From contig NW_004624778.1 in NCBI RefSeq assembly GCF_000247695.1, positions 11,616,073 through 11,680,072 of the forward strand: DNA of 64,000 nucleotides. The letters run 5' to 3'. The notes under the pieces are model-generated. The model was not told the origin of the DNA. It made no database searches and worked only from the letters and a program-made list of their open reading frames with translations. This stretch comes from Heterocephalus glaber. Lineage: Eukaryota; Chordata; Mammalia; Rodentia; Bathyergidae. Made by a program: the position numbers and the translations under genes. Shown here in pieces: positions 1 to 11,408 of the stretch (positions are counted from its first letter, which is position 1; the number at the start of each line of letters is the position of its first letter).

Positions 1-307
1 AACTGAAAGTGTAAATAAGGATTAAAATGATTAAAATGAATAATTGATAATTTGAAATAGGAAAAGGTCCAAAGGTGTAGGGGTGATGGGAGGGGAAGGG
101 GAAAGGAAAGAAGAGAAAGGAAAAATTATGAGAAAAGAAAAAGAAAAAAGAAATGAAGTCTATGTAAATAGGGAAGAGTGGAGGGGGTGAAGGGCTCACA
201 GGTAATAAGGAAAAAAATAAGAACCAAGATTCATTATGTACAGGTACAAGCACCCAATGATAAATGTAAATGTATTGTATACCTAATATGTACCAATAAA
301 AGAATTT

Positions 308-342
<35 letters not shown>
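1..342 (+). mobile_element. L1 3' UTR end with purine tract and GAAA tail
   Basis: The left edge holds a strongly purine-rich tract (about 60-200) followed by a segment ending ATGTACCAATAAAAGAAT. This segment is the reverse complement, with few differences, of 23100-23200. It ends in a (GAAA)n run at 309-342. These are hallmarks of a rodent-lineage L1 3' UTR and tail. The 5' part lies outside the window. Confidence 0.75.
309..342. repeat. (GAAA)n microsatellite
   Basis: About eight uninterrupted GAAA units directly follow the L1 3' end and probably grew from its A-rich tail. Confidence 0.95.
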
Positions 343-1404
343 CCTAAAGGGCAGAATCCAGTTTGAATCCTCAGGCTCCTGCAGGACTGGGTCAGAGCAG
401 TCTATGGCCCTTAGGGCTGAACAGTCTATGGCCCATGCTTCTTCATCTCTGCCCATACCTGGCTCCATCCAGTACTGAGAGGCCTTGTGAGCACACCTTC
501 CACACTTAATCTCCCCCCAGCCTCCCCGACACGCAGCCGTGCCCCGCTAACCCTCAGCTTAGTCTCAGGGAAGCACACTCAGGAAAAAAGCTCTGCCTTT
601 TCTTCCTCTTGCCCTTCCTAGGTTTCTCTTTCCTTTCCCATTTTTAGAAGAAAAAAAAAAGCTAAAGGAGAAAGGAAAGGAAACATAAACAGGCACAATT
701 ATTTTAAATGTACTGATGGATGGGAAGAAAGGCCAGCCCAGCTGACCGAGGACCTAGTGAGAGGTAGGGGTGCTTTGTTCCACATGTCCCCACACCAGAC
801 CCCACCAAGACCTCCAAGTGGGTATCAGTGCCTCCTTTTTATGAAGGAGGAAAGGAGGTGAGCCAGGAGGCCAAGTGATACAGGAACTCACACAGACAGA
901 GGCGTGGGTCAGCTTGCCAGGGCCCTTGGAAGGGAGCCTGGGTCTGTCAGTTCGGGGTGGGGGGCTCCCAATCTTCTCCAGACACCTGAGCTCTCATCTG
1001 GAGGAAGAAATAAAGCAGTGGCCACTGCACTCCCTGGGTGACCATATCCATACCTTTTGCTGTGTCCTTTCTCCCCCTCCCTTCCCCCAACTGCTATCCT
1101 GACAAGGGCCCACCTGCTTGGAAAATCCCAGGCATTAGTAAATAAAAATGCACTATTTCATTTCAGGATGTGGCTCCTATAGGAGTTATATGGAAATGGG
1201 AAATTAAAAAACCATTTAATTAAAACACACACCTGGGCTCTGCTGTGCCAACTGGACTAGGAGCCCCTTTTGAGGAGGGAGGCTCGATGTGTTGGGAAAC
1301 CCACAGGGCCACAAGTGTCACTGAGGGACAGGGGACATGGACAGTCCCCTCATGCTGACCAGAGCTCACTGCTGGGAAGGCGGTTTGGGTGCTCCCTAGG
1401 CTTG

Positions 1405-1443
<39 letters not shown>

Positions 1444-1567
1444 GGTGATGCGTGCTTGCCAAGACCTACAGAGGGCTGAGGTATCAGGGGAAAAATGGCC
1501 AGAATGAGTTGTTTCTAGAAGTTGGCTCTCAGTGTTCTTGCTTCATTCTTGCCCTTGACTTTTAAGG
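343..1567. other. Unique intergenic DNA with a GT repeat
   Basis: No gene is seen. A pure (GT)n run of 34 bases occupies 1407-1440. The small reading frames here are arbitrary. Confidence 0.7.
1407..1440. repeat. (GT)n microsatellite
   Basis: Seventeen perfect GT units, a likely length-polymorphic site. Confidence 0.97.
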
Positions 1568-1700
1568 GGACAGTGTGATGCTGTGGTTAGAAAGTTGGTG
1601 GCCTGGGGTTCCAGTCTCACTCTGTCAGAGCTTGCTCTGTAGCTTCGTCCTTATCATTTGCCACTGTGAGCTTCATGCGCAAAAGATTACGATGGGACTC
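1568..1700 (+). mobile_element. MIR SINE fragment
   Basis: The order 'AGTGTGATGCTGTGGTTAG', then 'CTGGGGTTCCAGTCTC', 'CTCTGTAGC' and 'CCACTGTGAGCTTCA' follows the tRNA-derived head and core of MIR, much diverged. Confidence 0.55.
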
Positions 1701-4700
1701 TGCTGTTCGGAGAATGACATTATTCCCCCTCCCTGCCCCCCATGTGGAATCCAGGAATCCCCATGGGCCTGCATGAAGCTTGACTCTTCCAATCAGGTCC
1801 CCAGCACACAGACTTCCTGCAACAGGGCGCAGCACAGGGAAGGTTGGATGTGCAGAATCTGCTTTCCAGGGTGAAGTGGTACAGAGGGACTATGGAGACA
1901 GAGTCCCCATGTCCAGGCCCCATGGCTAGTGATGTGAGTGGTGGGATCTGTGTCCAGCAGCAGCATCAATCAAACCTGACACTGTGGGATTTGGGGATGT
2001 TCCCCATTCGGCTGCCTGGTTTCCAGGCCATGGGCTCCCCTAGGCTATTTGGAGACTTGCTGCTAATTAGACACAATTTACTGCCACCTGCTGGAAATTT
2101 GTTATGATATGCACATCTATTGTCTAACAAATATAACAAATCTGTCCGGGTGTGAATGACACTCCCTTAAATGCAGTAGTGGTGTGCGGTGTGCAAACTG
2201 CATGACTAATCTTGGTGACCCTGCAAGCTTGACTCTGACCCTGAGGAAATTCTGGGAGAGCTTTAATTTCCTCTAATAAATAACTTTCATACTTGGGCTG
2301 ACATTTACCTAGGAACTCTGGCTGATTCAAATGGGTTATAATGATACATTTCTCAAAGGGCTAAGAACAAGATGATTGATGGATGTAAGAGTTCACAAAG
2401 AAGGCATCAGGCACCTATGATACCCAGAGGGTCAGTGTTTCGTGTGTTAATTTTTAGAGTAACATGGGAAAGGGGTCTGACTCACTCTTATCTTCCTTCC
2501 TCATTCCAGAAATCCACCGTTTATTTTTTTGCTTTTGTGGTCAGGGTCAGAGTTCATGGTTAAACAGAGGAGCAACAGGATGAAAATGAGAGTGTGTGTT
2601 ATAAATGTGTGTTATAAATATTCCAGCAGGGAGACTCACAGGGAAATGGCCCTGTCGTGGCTGGTTCAGCAGCAGTGTTTCTCCTAGTGTTACAAGGAGA
2701 GATGACATCAGCCTGGGCATCATTTGTCTGATGACCGACTGACTGTGCTGGGGGGCGTCTGGCTGCAGCTAAAGTGATCAGTTGCCAGTTTCTCCAGGAG
2801 AGATTTGAGTGGTTTTGCCCTGGTTTGTAAGAGCCTTTGTGGGCTCAATTTTTGGGTTCAGGCCATGTGACCACTAAGGCTCGGGGTCCCTACAGCACCT
2901 CCTGTACAGTGTGTGGTCACGAAGGAAAAGGAGGAGGGTGTCTTCAGGGAATCCTTCCAGCAATTTATGGAAGCACCTGTCTGATTCAATCCTCAGCCTT
3001 CCAACCCCAAAGGAGGGAAGCAGGTTATTTACTTGCTGCCTGCATTCCTGGTCTCCTCCTGAGCCAGGCAGTGGGTTAGGGGTTAATGGGGTCGTAGCTG
3101 ATACAGTGCTGGTGGCTTCAAGGCCCCTCTGCCCAAAAGAGCTGTCCTTGTTCGCTGCTGGAGGCTTGAGGTCTATGACAGGAGCAGGGATGGCCGGAAG
3201 GGGGAGTCTGTGAGCTGTCAGGGCCTCTTCCGGAGGCCAGTTGGGAGTGGTAGGGCAGAGGGCAGAAGGGCACCCACATAATGAGGGGCAGCTGGGGTCA
3301 GAAGGGGAATAGGAAGTCAGGAGAAAGTAGGATTCGGTGGGGGGCAGGGGGATTGGAAGTGGAGGTGATGTTGGTTACAAACCTTTCTGATTCTAGAATT
3401 TATTCCATGACATCTAGGGTCTCTGATGCTCAGCAAAGGTGCCAAGTTCATGGCTTAGTGCCTGAAGGACTGGATTTTGGGAGGCCCCTGGCTAGAGTCT
3501 CAATCCCCAGGCCTAATCCCACCTGGCACTCTGGGGAGACCATCTTTGCTGTGCTCTTCTCTGACAGTGTTCCCTCCTATGCCCCACTGCCTGCTCTCAT
3601 TCTTGGTGAGCTCAGAGGACCCTCAGGAAGATGCTAGCAAGGGTCCTGGGGAGAGGAGGAAGGGGTGGTAAAGAGGCTGGCAGGAGGATCCTCTCCTGCT
3701 AGGACAGGGATGAGCTTTGGGGCCATACTTTCCTGGGAGCCTGACAGGCAGGCAGCCTCACTGCCTATCACCTTATGGTTCTCAGGTCGCTCACTGGGAG
3801 CTCTAAATGAGTGTTGGAGCCTTCTCTATGCAGCCCCTTTCTCTGGCCCTCACTTGCAGTAGGTCATCAGTGGGGCTGGGGTGGGGAGTGCACACAGTCC
3901 TGGGCCAGCAAATTGGTTTTGTGAACTTGCCTTGACTCTTATTGTCACCACTCTCTGGCAGTCCTCCTACGGCCATAGAGGGTACATGTGTGCCTTTCAC
4001 AGACCAGGTAGGAGGGACCCAAGGGGCCATTGAGAAGGCCCTCCTTCCTGTGCAGGAATCTACCCTCCAGCATTCTTGAAAGATTGAGCCCTTCCAATGA
4101 CAGAGAGCTCAGTCCTTCCTCAGGGACCCCATTCTGCTTTAGGACAGCTCCAAATGCTAAGAAGTCACCTTTGTTTGGGCACTGGTTGCTTGCTGGAATC
4201 TCTCTGCTATTGGGTTGAGTTGGCTAAATTCTTGGCAAAACCCTTCTCCCATCCATCACACATGGAGAAGCCCCAGGCTCTGTTTCAGTGTGCTCCTTAA
4301 ACCTTCTTCTCCAGGGGAAGGTGTGCATGCTTCTTTGGCCTGTCCTCAGAGGCCTCGTTCTCCTCCCTTCACTCCCCCTTCTTTTTCCTGAAGGTCTGTT
4401 GTTGTCAGTACCCCAACCCCCTTAGCACCCTGGGGCCATATTTGGTGGCCACCATAGAATTCTCACCTAGGTGGGGCTAAAAGATTTTATTCCCATGAGT
4501 TCAGGCGCAGCCGGAGGTTGGGGCTGTTTGGATCCAGTTCCCCACTCCTTCCCCATCTTCACCCATCCCTCAGTGGACATAAGCCCCAGGATGAGCATCA
4601 AAGCATCCCAAAAAGTCTAAGCCAGTGGAGTCTCATGGCCTTGTGTTCTTGCAGCCAGCTGTGCCTGCCCCCAGCCATCAGCCATGAGCCAGGGCCTCTC

Positions 4701-4999
4701 AAAGTTGAAGAGTAGCCTGGAACATTCTGACTTCACTAGAAGATTCTGGAAAAGCCAACCACTTTACCTGGCAAGTAGTTCAACACATTCTTTTTATATG
4801 AAGACAAATGCACATATGTTATGTAATGGATTACAGAGCCATGAATTTCACAACTGCAATAGGCAACTTCAAAGGAGCATTACCCTATAAGAAGGTCGCT
4901 TCAGGCTGTTTCTTTAGACCTCAGCCCCCCAGTCGGCCAACTTGCTGGGCCCTCTGCTGAGGGATGTTTGGGTGGAGAACTTGGGAATTCCTTTAGTAC
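1701..4999. other. Unique intergenic sequence
   Basis: No coding region or RNA gene is supported. A short tandem duplication of GTGTGTTATAAAT-type units lies near 2592-2620. The rest shows no recognisable element. Confidence 0.6.
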
Positions 5000-5110
5000 A
5001 AGAGGTCAAGAAAGAGAGGACCAGAGTGGAGAAGTGATTAGCTTGAGGGTACACAGCTCAGGAATCTGGATTGAAAATCCAGACCTGTTCTTTTTGTGCA
5101 CCAAGAAATG
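5000..5110 (-). mobile_element. MIR SINE fragment
   Basis: 'GGACCAGAGTGGAGAAGTGATTAGC' is followed by 'ACACAGCTCAGGAATCTGGA', the reverse of the MIR core, diverged. Evidence is the core order only. Confidence 0.5.
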
Positions 5111-5272
5111 CTCCACATAAAGTGCCTACCACAGCAAGAAAAGGAATTGAAAATAGAAAGGAGGCTCTAGGTTAGTCCTTGGTTATCCAGAAAATGCAGT
5201 TCAAATAATAATTTAACCCTTAAAGAGTTTGCTCTGGGCCTATGCTTTGAACAGAGCGAAGTCCATTCAATG

Positions 5273-5300
5273 AAAAAAAAAAATATATATATATATATAA
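5273..5300. repeat. (A)n(TA)n simple repeat
   Basis: An A-run of about eleven bases runs into nine TA units. Confidence 0.9.
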
Positions 5301-5766
5301 TTTACCTCCTTCAGGATCTAGTATTTTGTGGTTGGAAAGAAGTTCAGGTGACCAAGAAAAAGAAGTTCAACTCCACACCAAGGGTGACAGGAAGAGGCCA
5401 GTATGGCAGTAGAGCCCACTAGAAGCTGCTTGGGCACCATGCCAAGGAACTAGTACAACCAACTAGGCTAACACAGTCAGCAATCCTGGGACTTCCCCGT
5501 GCTCACACATCCCAGGCTGCGTGAGCGCGTGCACACACACAAAAACACACACAAAACCTGTGTGCAGGCTCACAGACACCTAGTAGCTTACCATTATCCA
5601 GTGCCTCACAAAGCTGCAGTATAAGAAATTATGAAGAACTGAGCTCGGTCTACCCACCACACAACACCCACAGACCCCTGAAATGTGACCTAAAAGGGGG
5701 AATTCACTTTGAACCTGGAGTGAAGCAAGCAGGGCTGCTTTGGCTCACTGCGCTTCCGAAGATTAA

Positions 5767-5786
5767 AGGTCAAAGGTCAAAGGTTT
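5767..5786 (+). promoter_or_regulatory. DR1 nuclear-receptor motif with a third half-site
   Basis: AGGTCA-A-AGGTCA at 5767-5779 is an exact direct repeat with one-base spacing, the consensus for RXR heterodimers with PPAR and for HNF4 or COUP-TF. A third imperfect half-site (AGGTTT) follows, again with one base between. It lies about 2.5 kb downstream of the ZBTB7C stop. Binding is an inference from motif knowledge only. Confidence 0.5.
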
Positions 5787-5929
5787 AGGGTATTTTGGAA
5801 AGGCATCTTTGAGATTATTTGAAATGTATAACACCCAATAGTGTATACCTTAAGTGCCAAACTTCTACAAATAGGCTTGTTGCTATCCTAGGAACCTCCA
5901 GCGGTGACATCTCAGAGAAGTGCAACTCT

Positions 5930-8255
5930 CAATATGATTTAATCAAGTCAGTTAATACTGTTTAATAAATAGGCCAGAAAATTAGCTGAGAGTTTCTTGG
6001 CAGGATGCTGCGTGCAACCAAAGTTATGGAAGATTGTCCCTTGAATCACTAAGGCAAACTTTGTTGAGTGTCATTTTACATAGAGCAATCACATAAAAAG
6101 AGTTATAAATAGAAAAAATTCCAAAGTTCTCCCACAGACAGACAGGGAAATCAGAAACTCAAACAAAACAAAACAAAACTGAAACAAAATAAAACAGCCA
6201 CCCCTACCCCCCGCACTCCCATTTGCTTCAAGTTCTTCATCATACAGTACTTGACATCTTTGGATATTTTACAATGTACAACGCCAAACTTCAGCCAAGA
6301 AAAAACAAAAAGAACTAACCAGTCATCTGAAAAATTGAGTTTATAAGAAGTCATTACCTTTACAAAATAAAAACAAAAGCCCCAACACCACTGGATTCCA
6401 CTTTGTTCATTTTTTCCTTGTACGTTGAGATCAGCCCAGTCCCTTGGTGATGTGGGAGCTCAGGCAAGTCAGCTGGTGGATCCCGGAAGCAACTGTCTGA
6501 AATGGACACAAGAATCTTCGAGGTGGTTACCAGGCAGGTGACTGCAGAGGGTGCCTGGGTTTCCACCTGGCTGAAATGGCATCTGGTGACATAAGGAAGT
6601 CTCTTCTGGGGAGCTGTGAGAGGAACAGAGTCTGTGGTCTTCTCTGGCCTTTTTGTTTGTTGTGTTTGCTCAGGAAAAAAAGCCAAGGCAATAAGAAGAG
6701 CCAAGCTCTTGTGCCACAGCTTGGGGACTGGGGGGGGGGGGGCGCAGTCCTGGACCCTCTGCGCAGGTACACTTTCCTCTCCAGGATACTGAGCAATCAA
6801 AGTAGACTCAGCTAGAGAAAGAAGGCAGGGAAGAAAAGAGGAGCAGAGTCCGGAAGGCACTGGGCCAGCAGAGCTGTCTTCCTTCTCTGGACCTGCCATC
6901 AACCTCAGAGCAGGATAGTGTATGACCTCCTAAGACACAGGGCCCTTGAAACCCCAGACCTCTGCCCATACTGAGCACTTCTGTCAAGAGAGAAGCCAAA
7001 TACTGGAACTTTGTCCCTGGAGGGTGGAAGAAAGGGCTAGGGAGAGGCTCAAATACTGCAAAGGGGGCAATCATCATTAAGGCTGGGGCCTACAGAAACC
7101 CCTACCTCAAGAAGCAAACAGATGAACCCTGGGTAACCAGGTGCTTTGTCTAGGTTCAAGAATTGTGGGAAGGGAGGCAGTTGTCAGGTACAAATATCTG
7201 GCCTTGTCCCTTTAACGTTGGCCCCAGGAACCCCAAGAGACTCTGTACAGCACTGGAGATGGCATGTGGGAGTGGGCCAAATGCTGATGGGTGTTCCCTG
7301 GGGTGCGGACCAAAACAGGGCTTGCAGGAATTGGGGCAGCCTAGAGTCCCCCAGAGCTGCCTGTGGGCTGTGGACAAGTGGTGACACCCACCTCATACCC
7401 TCCCCCTGTCTACTTTGGCCACATTTCTTGCCTGTACTAGTATGATAAGGTTGAGGTGGAGGTAATAAAACCAAGTACCCAGTAAGAGAAACTTTCACCA
7501 GGGAAATTGGGAGTGTAAAGTTCCTACCTCTCCACGATCCTCTTTGGAGGACAGGTGTATATAGGTGCAGGAGCTAGGGGAGGGGAACCTAAATTAGTAA
7601 ACTTCTTCATAGTAGGTGACACAGAGGCACAGAGGGCTGACCTGTTAGGACACAGCTGTCCTTGGGGAAAAATGGGAAACATGGACCCAGATTCCAGCAG
7701 CTGGCTCCTTATCCCTGGACGTTTTGCTGTCAATGGGATCTCTTTTTATGTGGCAAATGGTCATTGCTCTAAAGGATCCCAGACCTCGGGGCATTGGAAA
7801 ATGAGCCCCAGAGCAGTGCTAGAAGGAATTCCCCTGTCAGACAGTAGGGCTCGATCAAGTTGCATATGCAGGACCCTACTCTTGTTCTTCCTTTATCCTG
7901 CCCCCTTTCAGGAGTAACAGTTCCCTCCTTATAGACCCCAGGGCTCCAAGGTGCTCTGGGCACCCAGCATAGGGCCCTCTGGTGTGGCATGGCCTCTGTA
8001 AGTTTCTGTGTGAGACAGAGAGACAGCCAGGGAGAGGTGGCCCCAGGCTCCAGACCCCTGAGAAGTGATGCCCATCTCTGACACCAGCGAAAAGGAGGCG
8101 CTGCCCTCGGAGGCCTGGAGAACAACCATGGCTGCTAATATATATCGTTTCATTCCTCTTGTGTTTGTAAAATGTGAAGTTCACACCCACTTGAGGGGGC
8201 AGTCAGGCCTGGTAAGAGGGGACAGGGCCGGTGGGGCAGGTCTATCAGGGCCAGC
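5930..8255 (-). other. ZBTB7C: Probable ZBTB7C 3' UTR (distal end uncertain)
   Basis: The stop codon at 8256 must be followed by a 3' UTR running toward lower coordinates. On the minus strand I find no AATAAA close to the stop. The first reasonable signals I see are ATTAAA hexamers at 5966-5961 and 5943-5938, which would give a UTR of about 2.3 kb. The stretch is not interrupted by young SINEs, and its far part (about 5750-6350) is AT-rich and compact, which is compatible with a UTR. A 13-G run lies at 6730-6742 and a run of AAAAC units at about 6162-6195. The end is an inference, and a longer UTR reaching AATAAA near 4480 is possible. Confidence 0.35.
6730..6742. repeat. 13-base G homopolymer
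   Basis: Thirteen consecutive G on the plus strand within the probable 3' UTR, so a C-run in the RNA. It is a likely slippage site and its length may be mis-sequenced. Confidence 0.9.
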
Positions 8256-8907
8256 CTAGTTGTTGGCTTCAGACATAGAGGCCACGTGGTTGAGGCTGGC
8301 GAGCCCGGGGAGGCTGGCCAAGCCTGCAGCCCAGGGGTCAGGCAGTGGGAAGTAGGGCCTCGCGGCGGCCACATTCTCGGCCAGGGCGAAGGCCAGGAGG
8401 CCCCCCGCGTTCCTCTCGGCCTCCAGCTGCGCGCGCCCGAACAGCTTCATCTGTGTCTCCTCGAACTGGCGCTCGAGCTCCTGCAGGCTCAGGGCGCCCT
8501 TGGGCGCCGCCAGGAAGTGCTTGGCGGGGCTGGGCCCCGGGAGGCACACCGCTGCGCTGCTCAGGTGGCTGCCCACCTCGCCCAGTGCGGGCGGCATCAC
8601 GAAGGCCGCCTTCTCCGGCGCAGGGCCGCCGGGCCCAAAGAGCAGGCTGGCGGCCCTCCAGGCGGCGGGCTTGCGGCCGCGCCGGGGCCTCGCCATGCGA
8701 CAGCTCTGGCGCTTGATGTGGCGGTGCAGGTGGTCAGAGCGCGTGAAGCTCTTGTAGCAGAACTCGCACTGGTAGGGCCGCACCCCGGTGTGGATACGCA
8801 TGTGATTCTTGAGGTCGTAGTTGTGCACGAACTTGGCGTTGCAGTGAATGCACAGGTAGGGCCGTTCCCCCGTGTGCTTCCGCATGTGGATCTTCAGTTT
8901 GTCCTGC
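8256..8907 (-). CDS. ZBTB7C: ZBTB7C terminal coding exon: ZF2 end, ZF3, ZF4 and C-tail
   Basis: This exon completes the protein (1208 + 652 coding bases = 1860, giving 619 residues and a TAG stop at 8256-8258), the length I recall for human ZBTB7C. It starts after the acceptor CCGCAG at GCAGGACAAACTG, restoring R403-QDKLKIH. It supplies the ZF2 histidines (H410, H414), ZF3 (C422, C425, H438, H442) and ZF4 (C450, C453, H466). ZF4 ends HIKRQSC, so its last ligand is probably C472, as usual in this family. A basic stretch [11 protein letters not shown] (about 473-483) is a likely nuclear localisation or DNA-contact segment. A Glu/Gln/Leu-rich helix (about 543-570, [13 protein letters not shown]) looks coiled-coil-like, and the end is SMSEANN. 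The exon is GC- and CpG-rich compared with its surroundings, which opens long antisense reading frames that I consider shadows. Together with the BTB exon it forms the four-finger DNA-binding region. Confidence 0.98.
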
Positions 8908-8935
8908 CTGCGGTATAGAAGCCAGGAATTAGCCC
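8908..8935 (-). promoter_or_regulatory. 3' splice site before the terminal exon
   Basis: On the minus strand TTCTATACCGCAG precedes the exon, with AG at 8908-8909. A CTAAT at 8928-8932 is a plausible branch point about 20 bases upstream. The pyrimidine tract is short and interrupted. The site restores the zinc-finger frame exactly. Confidence 0.92.
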
Positions 8936-9679
8936 CCACACAAAACACTGGGAGCCACTCCTTACCCTTGGCTCCCACTTCCCCCAGGAACCAGTTAAAC
9001 TCCCTGTTGCTGTGGTGTCAACCCGCAGGAGGGCAGCCCATTCTAGGATCTACCTTCAACTTTTGTCCCAAATTTGTTTCCCATTTTAAATAGGTGTGTC
9101 TGCTCAGCTAGATTAGAAGGACGTGGGAAGGATCTGTGTCCTAAAAGACCTCTTTCTCTCCTTTTACATACAAGCTGAGATTAATGACTCTCCCATTGCT
9201 TATCAGGGGCCTGTCTCACATGCGAAAAATGGACTTTTGGGGAGATATGTCCCCCAAAGTCAGCATTCCGGCCTTAGGGCTTTCATGGTGTGGCTACTTC
9301 TGCAGACACCAGATTGTATTTTAATCTTTAATCTCACTTTCCAGGCAGCAGTCTTCTCTCTGGGCTCATCCTTGTTTTGTGCTTTTGTCTGCAGCCCTGG
9401 TCCCATCCCAGCCCCTGGGCTGTAGCAATCTGTCCGCCACACTAATCCAGGGCTCTAGAAGCCACGGCACACCTTGTTCAAGTCTCCTGCACTGTGGTTT
9501 CTTATCCTAAGCCCTGGGATCTCTCCTCTTTGTCTACAGAAAATTTCAGGGTTTACAAAAGAGCCAGGTGCAACAAGAATGCAGGCTAATCTAAAACAAA
9601 GCTTCTCTGGGTTTACGAGTATTATTCGGAGGTAAGTCATGGTATATACAGGGTGGGGCCCCTAGTTCCTGCCCCAGCT

Positions 9680-9770
9680 GCAGACTCCACCAGTTTGCTG
9701 GGTGATTTTAAGCAAGTTATGCAATCTCTCTGCACAGAGCTGAACCAAGGGCCGGACATTAATCCCCATT
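9680..9770 (+). mobile_element. MIR SINE fragment
   Basis: 'CCACCAGTTTGCTGGGTGAT' then 'TTAAGCAAGTTATGCAATCTC' matches the MIR core order (cannot-leave, Leu-like head, then 'GGCAAGTCA'). Confidence 0.55.
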
Positions 9771-10538
9771 GTCCAGGGCTGCCAAAGAGAGTTGGCTTTC
9801 ATGAACAAGAGACAACACACGCTGTGGTGGGCTTGAAAGGAAAACTGACATACTGGGTTTTTTGTCCTAAGGGCTACATACTCAGGAAAACCAGTTTAAG
9901 GAGCCTTTCAGCCTGGCTGAGGTGGCAGCAGCTGGGATACACAAAGTCCTGTCCAGATTATCCTGTAGTTTTCCCCAGCTGGCTGGAGGCTGTGGGTACA
10001 GTGACCTGCCTCCTCTCCGCAGGTGTGGCTTGGGTGGGGCCTCTCCTTGTAATTTCAGGCTGGACTTTGAGGTCAGAGCAGATGTGCAGCCCAAAAGTCC
10101 TTCCTAAAATGGCCGTATTTCAACTATGCTCAGCATAACCCCAAAACAGCAGGAGAAGCCCTGTTGTCCCTTGACCACTAGAGGTCTCTCTGGCTCTCAG
10201 TTTCAAAATGGTTTCTAAGGAGAAAAGGATGATCTTGTGAACTCTGGAGAGGTGGAGGGGGAATAGAGAGGGCAGAGCCAGCCCTCCCACCTGTGGTCCC
10301 CGGCCCTCAGGAGTCCTGGGAGGTGGGGAGGAGGGGAGCAGGATGGGCTCGGGTGGGAGGGCTGCCACACTACTGCCTGGAGCTGGCTGGTCTCCTCCAT
10401 GCACCAGGCTGTCTTCTGCACAGCCCCAAAGCTTCTTCTGCAGTGACCTCCTACTCCCCAGCAGCATGCTGCTCTGGTGGTGTGTAGCCCAGGCCATTGA
10501 AGGTTTGAGTAGTACAGAGCCTTAGAGAACATCCAGGC

Positions 10539-10717
10539 CAGTGGCTCTCAAACTTGAGTGTTGCAGAAGGACCATTATCAGGACTGGATATCACTGAGTA
10601 CTGGGCCCCTCTCAAAGCTCCTGGGTCACAGGGTCTGGGGTTAGGAGGGGGCCAGAGAAATGCATTTCTAATAAGCTACCAAGTGCTGGTCCACAGGCCC
10701 TGCATTGAGAACCACTG
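10539..10717 (+). mobile_element. MER5A-type hAT-Charlie element
   Basis: It starts CAGTGGCTCTCAAACTT and ends GAGAACCACTG, which are inverted hAT termini. Inside are 'GGGCCCCTCTCAAAGCTCC', 'TCTGGGGTTAGG' and 'GCATTTCTAATAAGC', all typical of MER5A, at the expected size of about 180 bp. An 8-bp target duplication is no longer recognisable. Confidence 0.8.
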
Positions 10718-10734
10718 GCCTTGATAAATCCTTC

Positions 10735-10865
10735 ATGCTGTGAGTGGGCAAAGTGAGACCCAGTGAGGGGAACTTGCCACGGTCACCCAGAGGGTAATAG
10801 CAGAGCTGAGACTAGAACTTGGGCCTGGGAGTCCAGACCTCTTTCTCACCACTACACTGTGACCT
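10735..10865 (-). mobile_element. MIR SINE fragment
   Basis: 'AACTTGCCACGGTCACCCAG' then 'AGCAGAGCTGAGACTAGAAC' and a 'CACTACACTGTGAC' end match the reverse of MIR. It lies directly beside the MER5A copy. Confidence 0.7.
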
Positions 10866-11181
10866 ATATACAACAGTAGGGGTGGGATGCACAGTGCCAT
10901 TTTGCATCACAGTAGTGATGCTGCTTTACAATCTTGAGGGGTATGCCTTGGGCCCTACAAATTTTCCCAGGCTTTGGTGGCAACACTAACGGTAGGTGGT
11001 CAGCTAGGTTCACTCACTGGGCCTGAGGCTTGCTCTCTCACCAGGGCCTGGCAAGAGGCTCTGCTCAAAGTCATCAGTGAAGGAAGAGTTATCATCTCAT
11101 TTAATCCTAACTGCAACCTTAGGAAATATATATATGAGAGAGATTTTAAAATTACTATTACACATAATTAATAGTATTACT

Positions 11182-11265
11182 GGGCCGGGAATTTAGCTCA
11201 GTGGTTCTGCCGCCTGCCTCACAAGCCCAAGGTCCCAAGTTCAATCCCAGGTACCAAAAACAAAG
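11182..11265 (+). mobile_element. ID-like tRNA-derived SINE, first of a linked pair
   Basis: The body has an A box (TTTAGCTCAGTGG) and a B box (AGTTCAATCCC), then a GGTACCAAAAAC tail. It has no target-site duplication of its own. The motif immediately upstream (AATAGTATT, 11170-11178) recurs only after the second SINE. Confidence 0.92.
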
Positions 11266-11320
11266 ATAAAATTCTAGCCAACCTATTGACTATAAACTAG
11301 TATGTCCTTGTAGATTTTAA

Positions 11321-11408
11321 GGGCTGGGGATTTTAGCTCAGTGGTTCCGCCGCCTGCCTTGCAAGCGCAAGGACCGGAGTTCAATCCCGGTACCAAAAAA
11401 AAAAAAAA
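11321..11408 (+). mobile_element. ID-like tRNA-derived SINE, second of a linked pair
   Basis: The copy is nearly intact, with GGCTGGGGATTTTAGCTCAG, B box GAGTTCAATCCC and a pure A tail. It is followed by AATAGTATT at 11407-11415, matching the sequence before the first copy. The 55-base spacer between the pair is AT-rich. Confidence 0.95.

Noticed and set aside
6360..6902. A 180-residue minus-strand reading frame in the probable 3' UTR
   Set aside because: It shows no family resemblance or conserved motif, and a chance frame of this length is plausible in GC-rich UTR sequence.
8286..8918. A 210-residue reading frame on the plus strand across the ZBTB7C terminal exon
   Set aside because: It is antisense to a proven GC- and CpG-rich coding exon, has no domain, and arises from the absence of AT-rich stop codons.
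11321..11408. tRNA gene-like A and B boxes
   Set aside because: The box spacing and A-rich tails mark ID SINEs, not functional tRNA genes. The same body recurs twelve times with target-site duplications.
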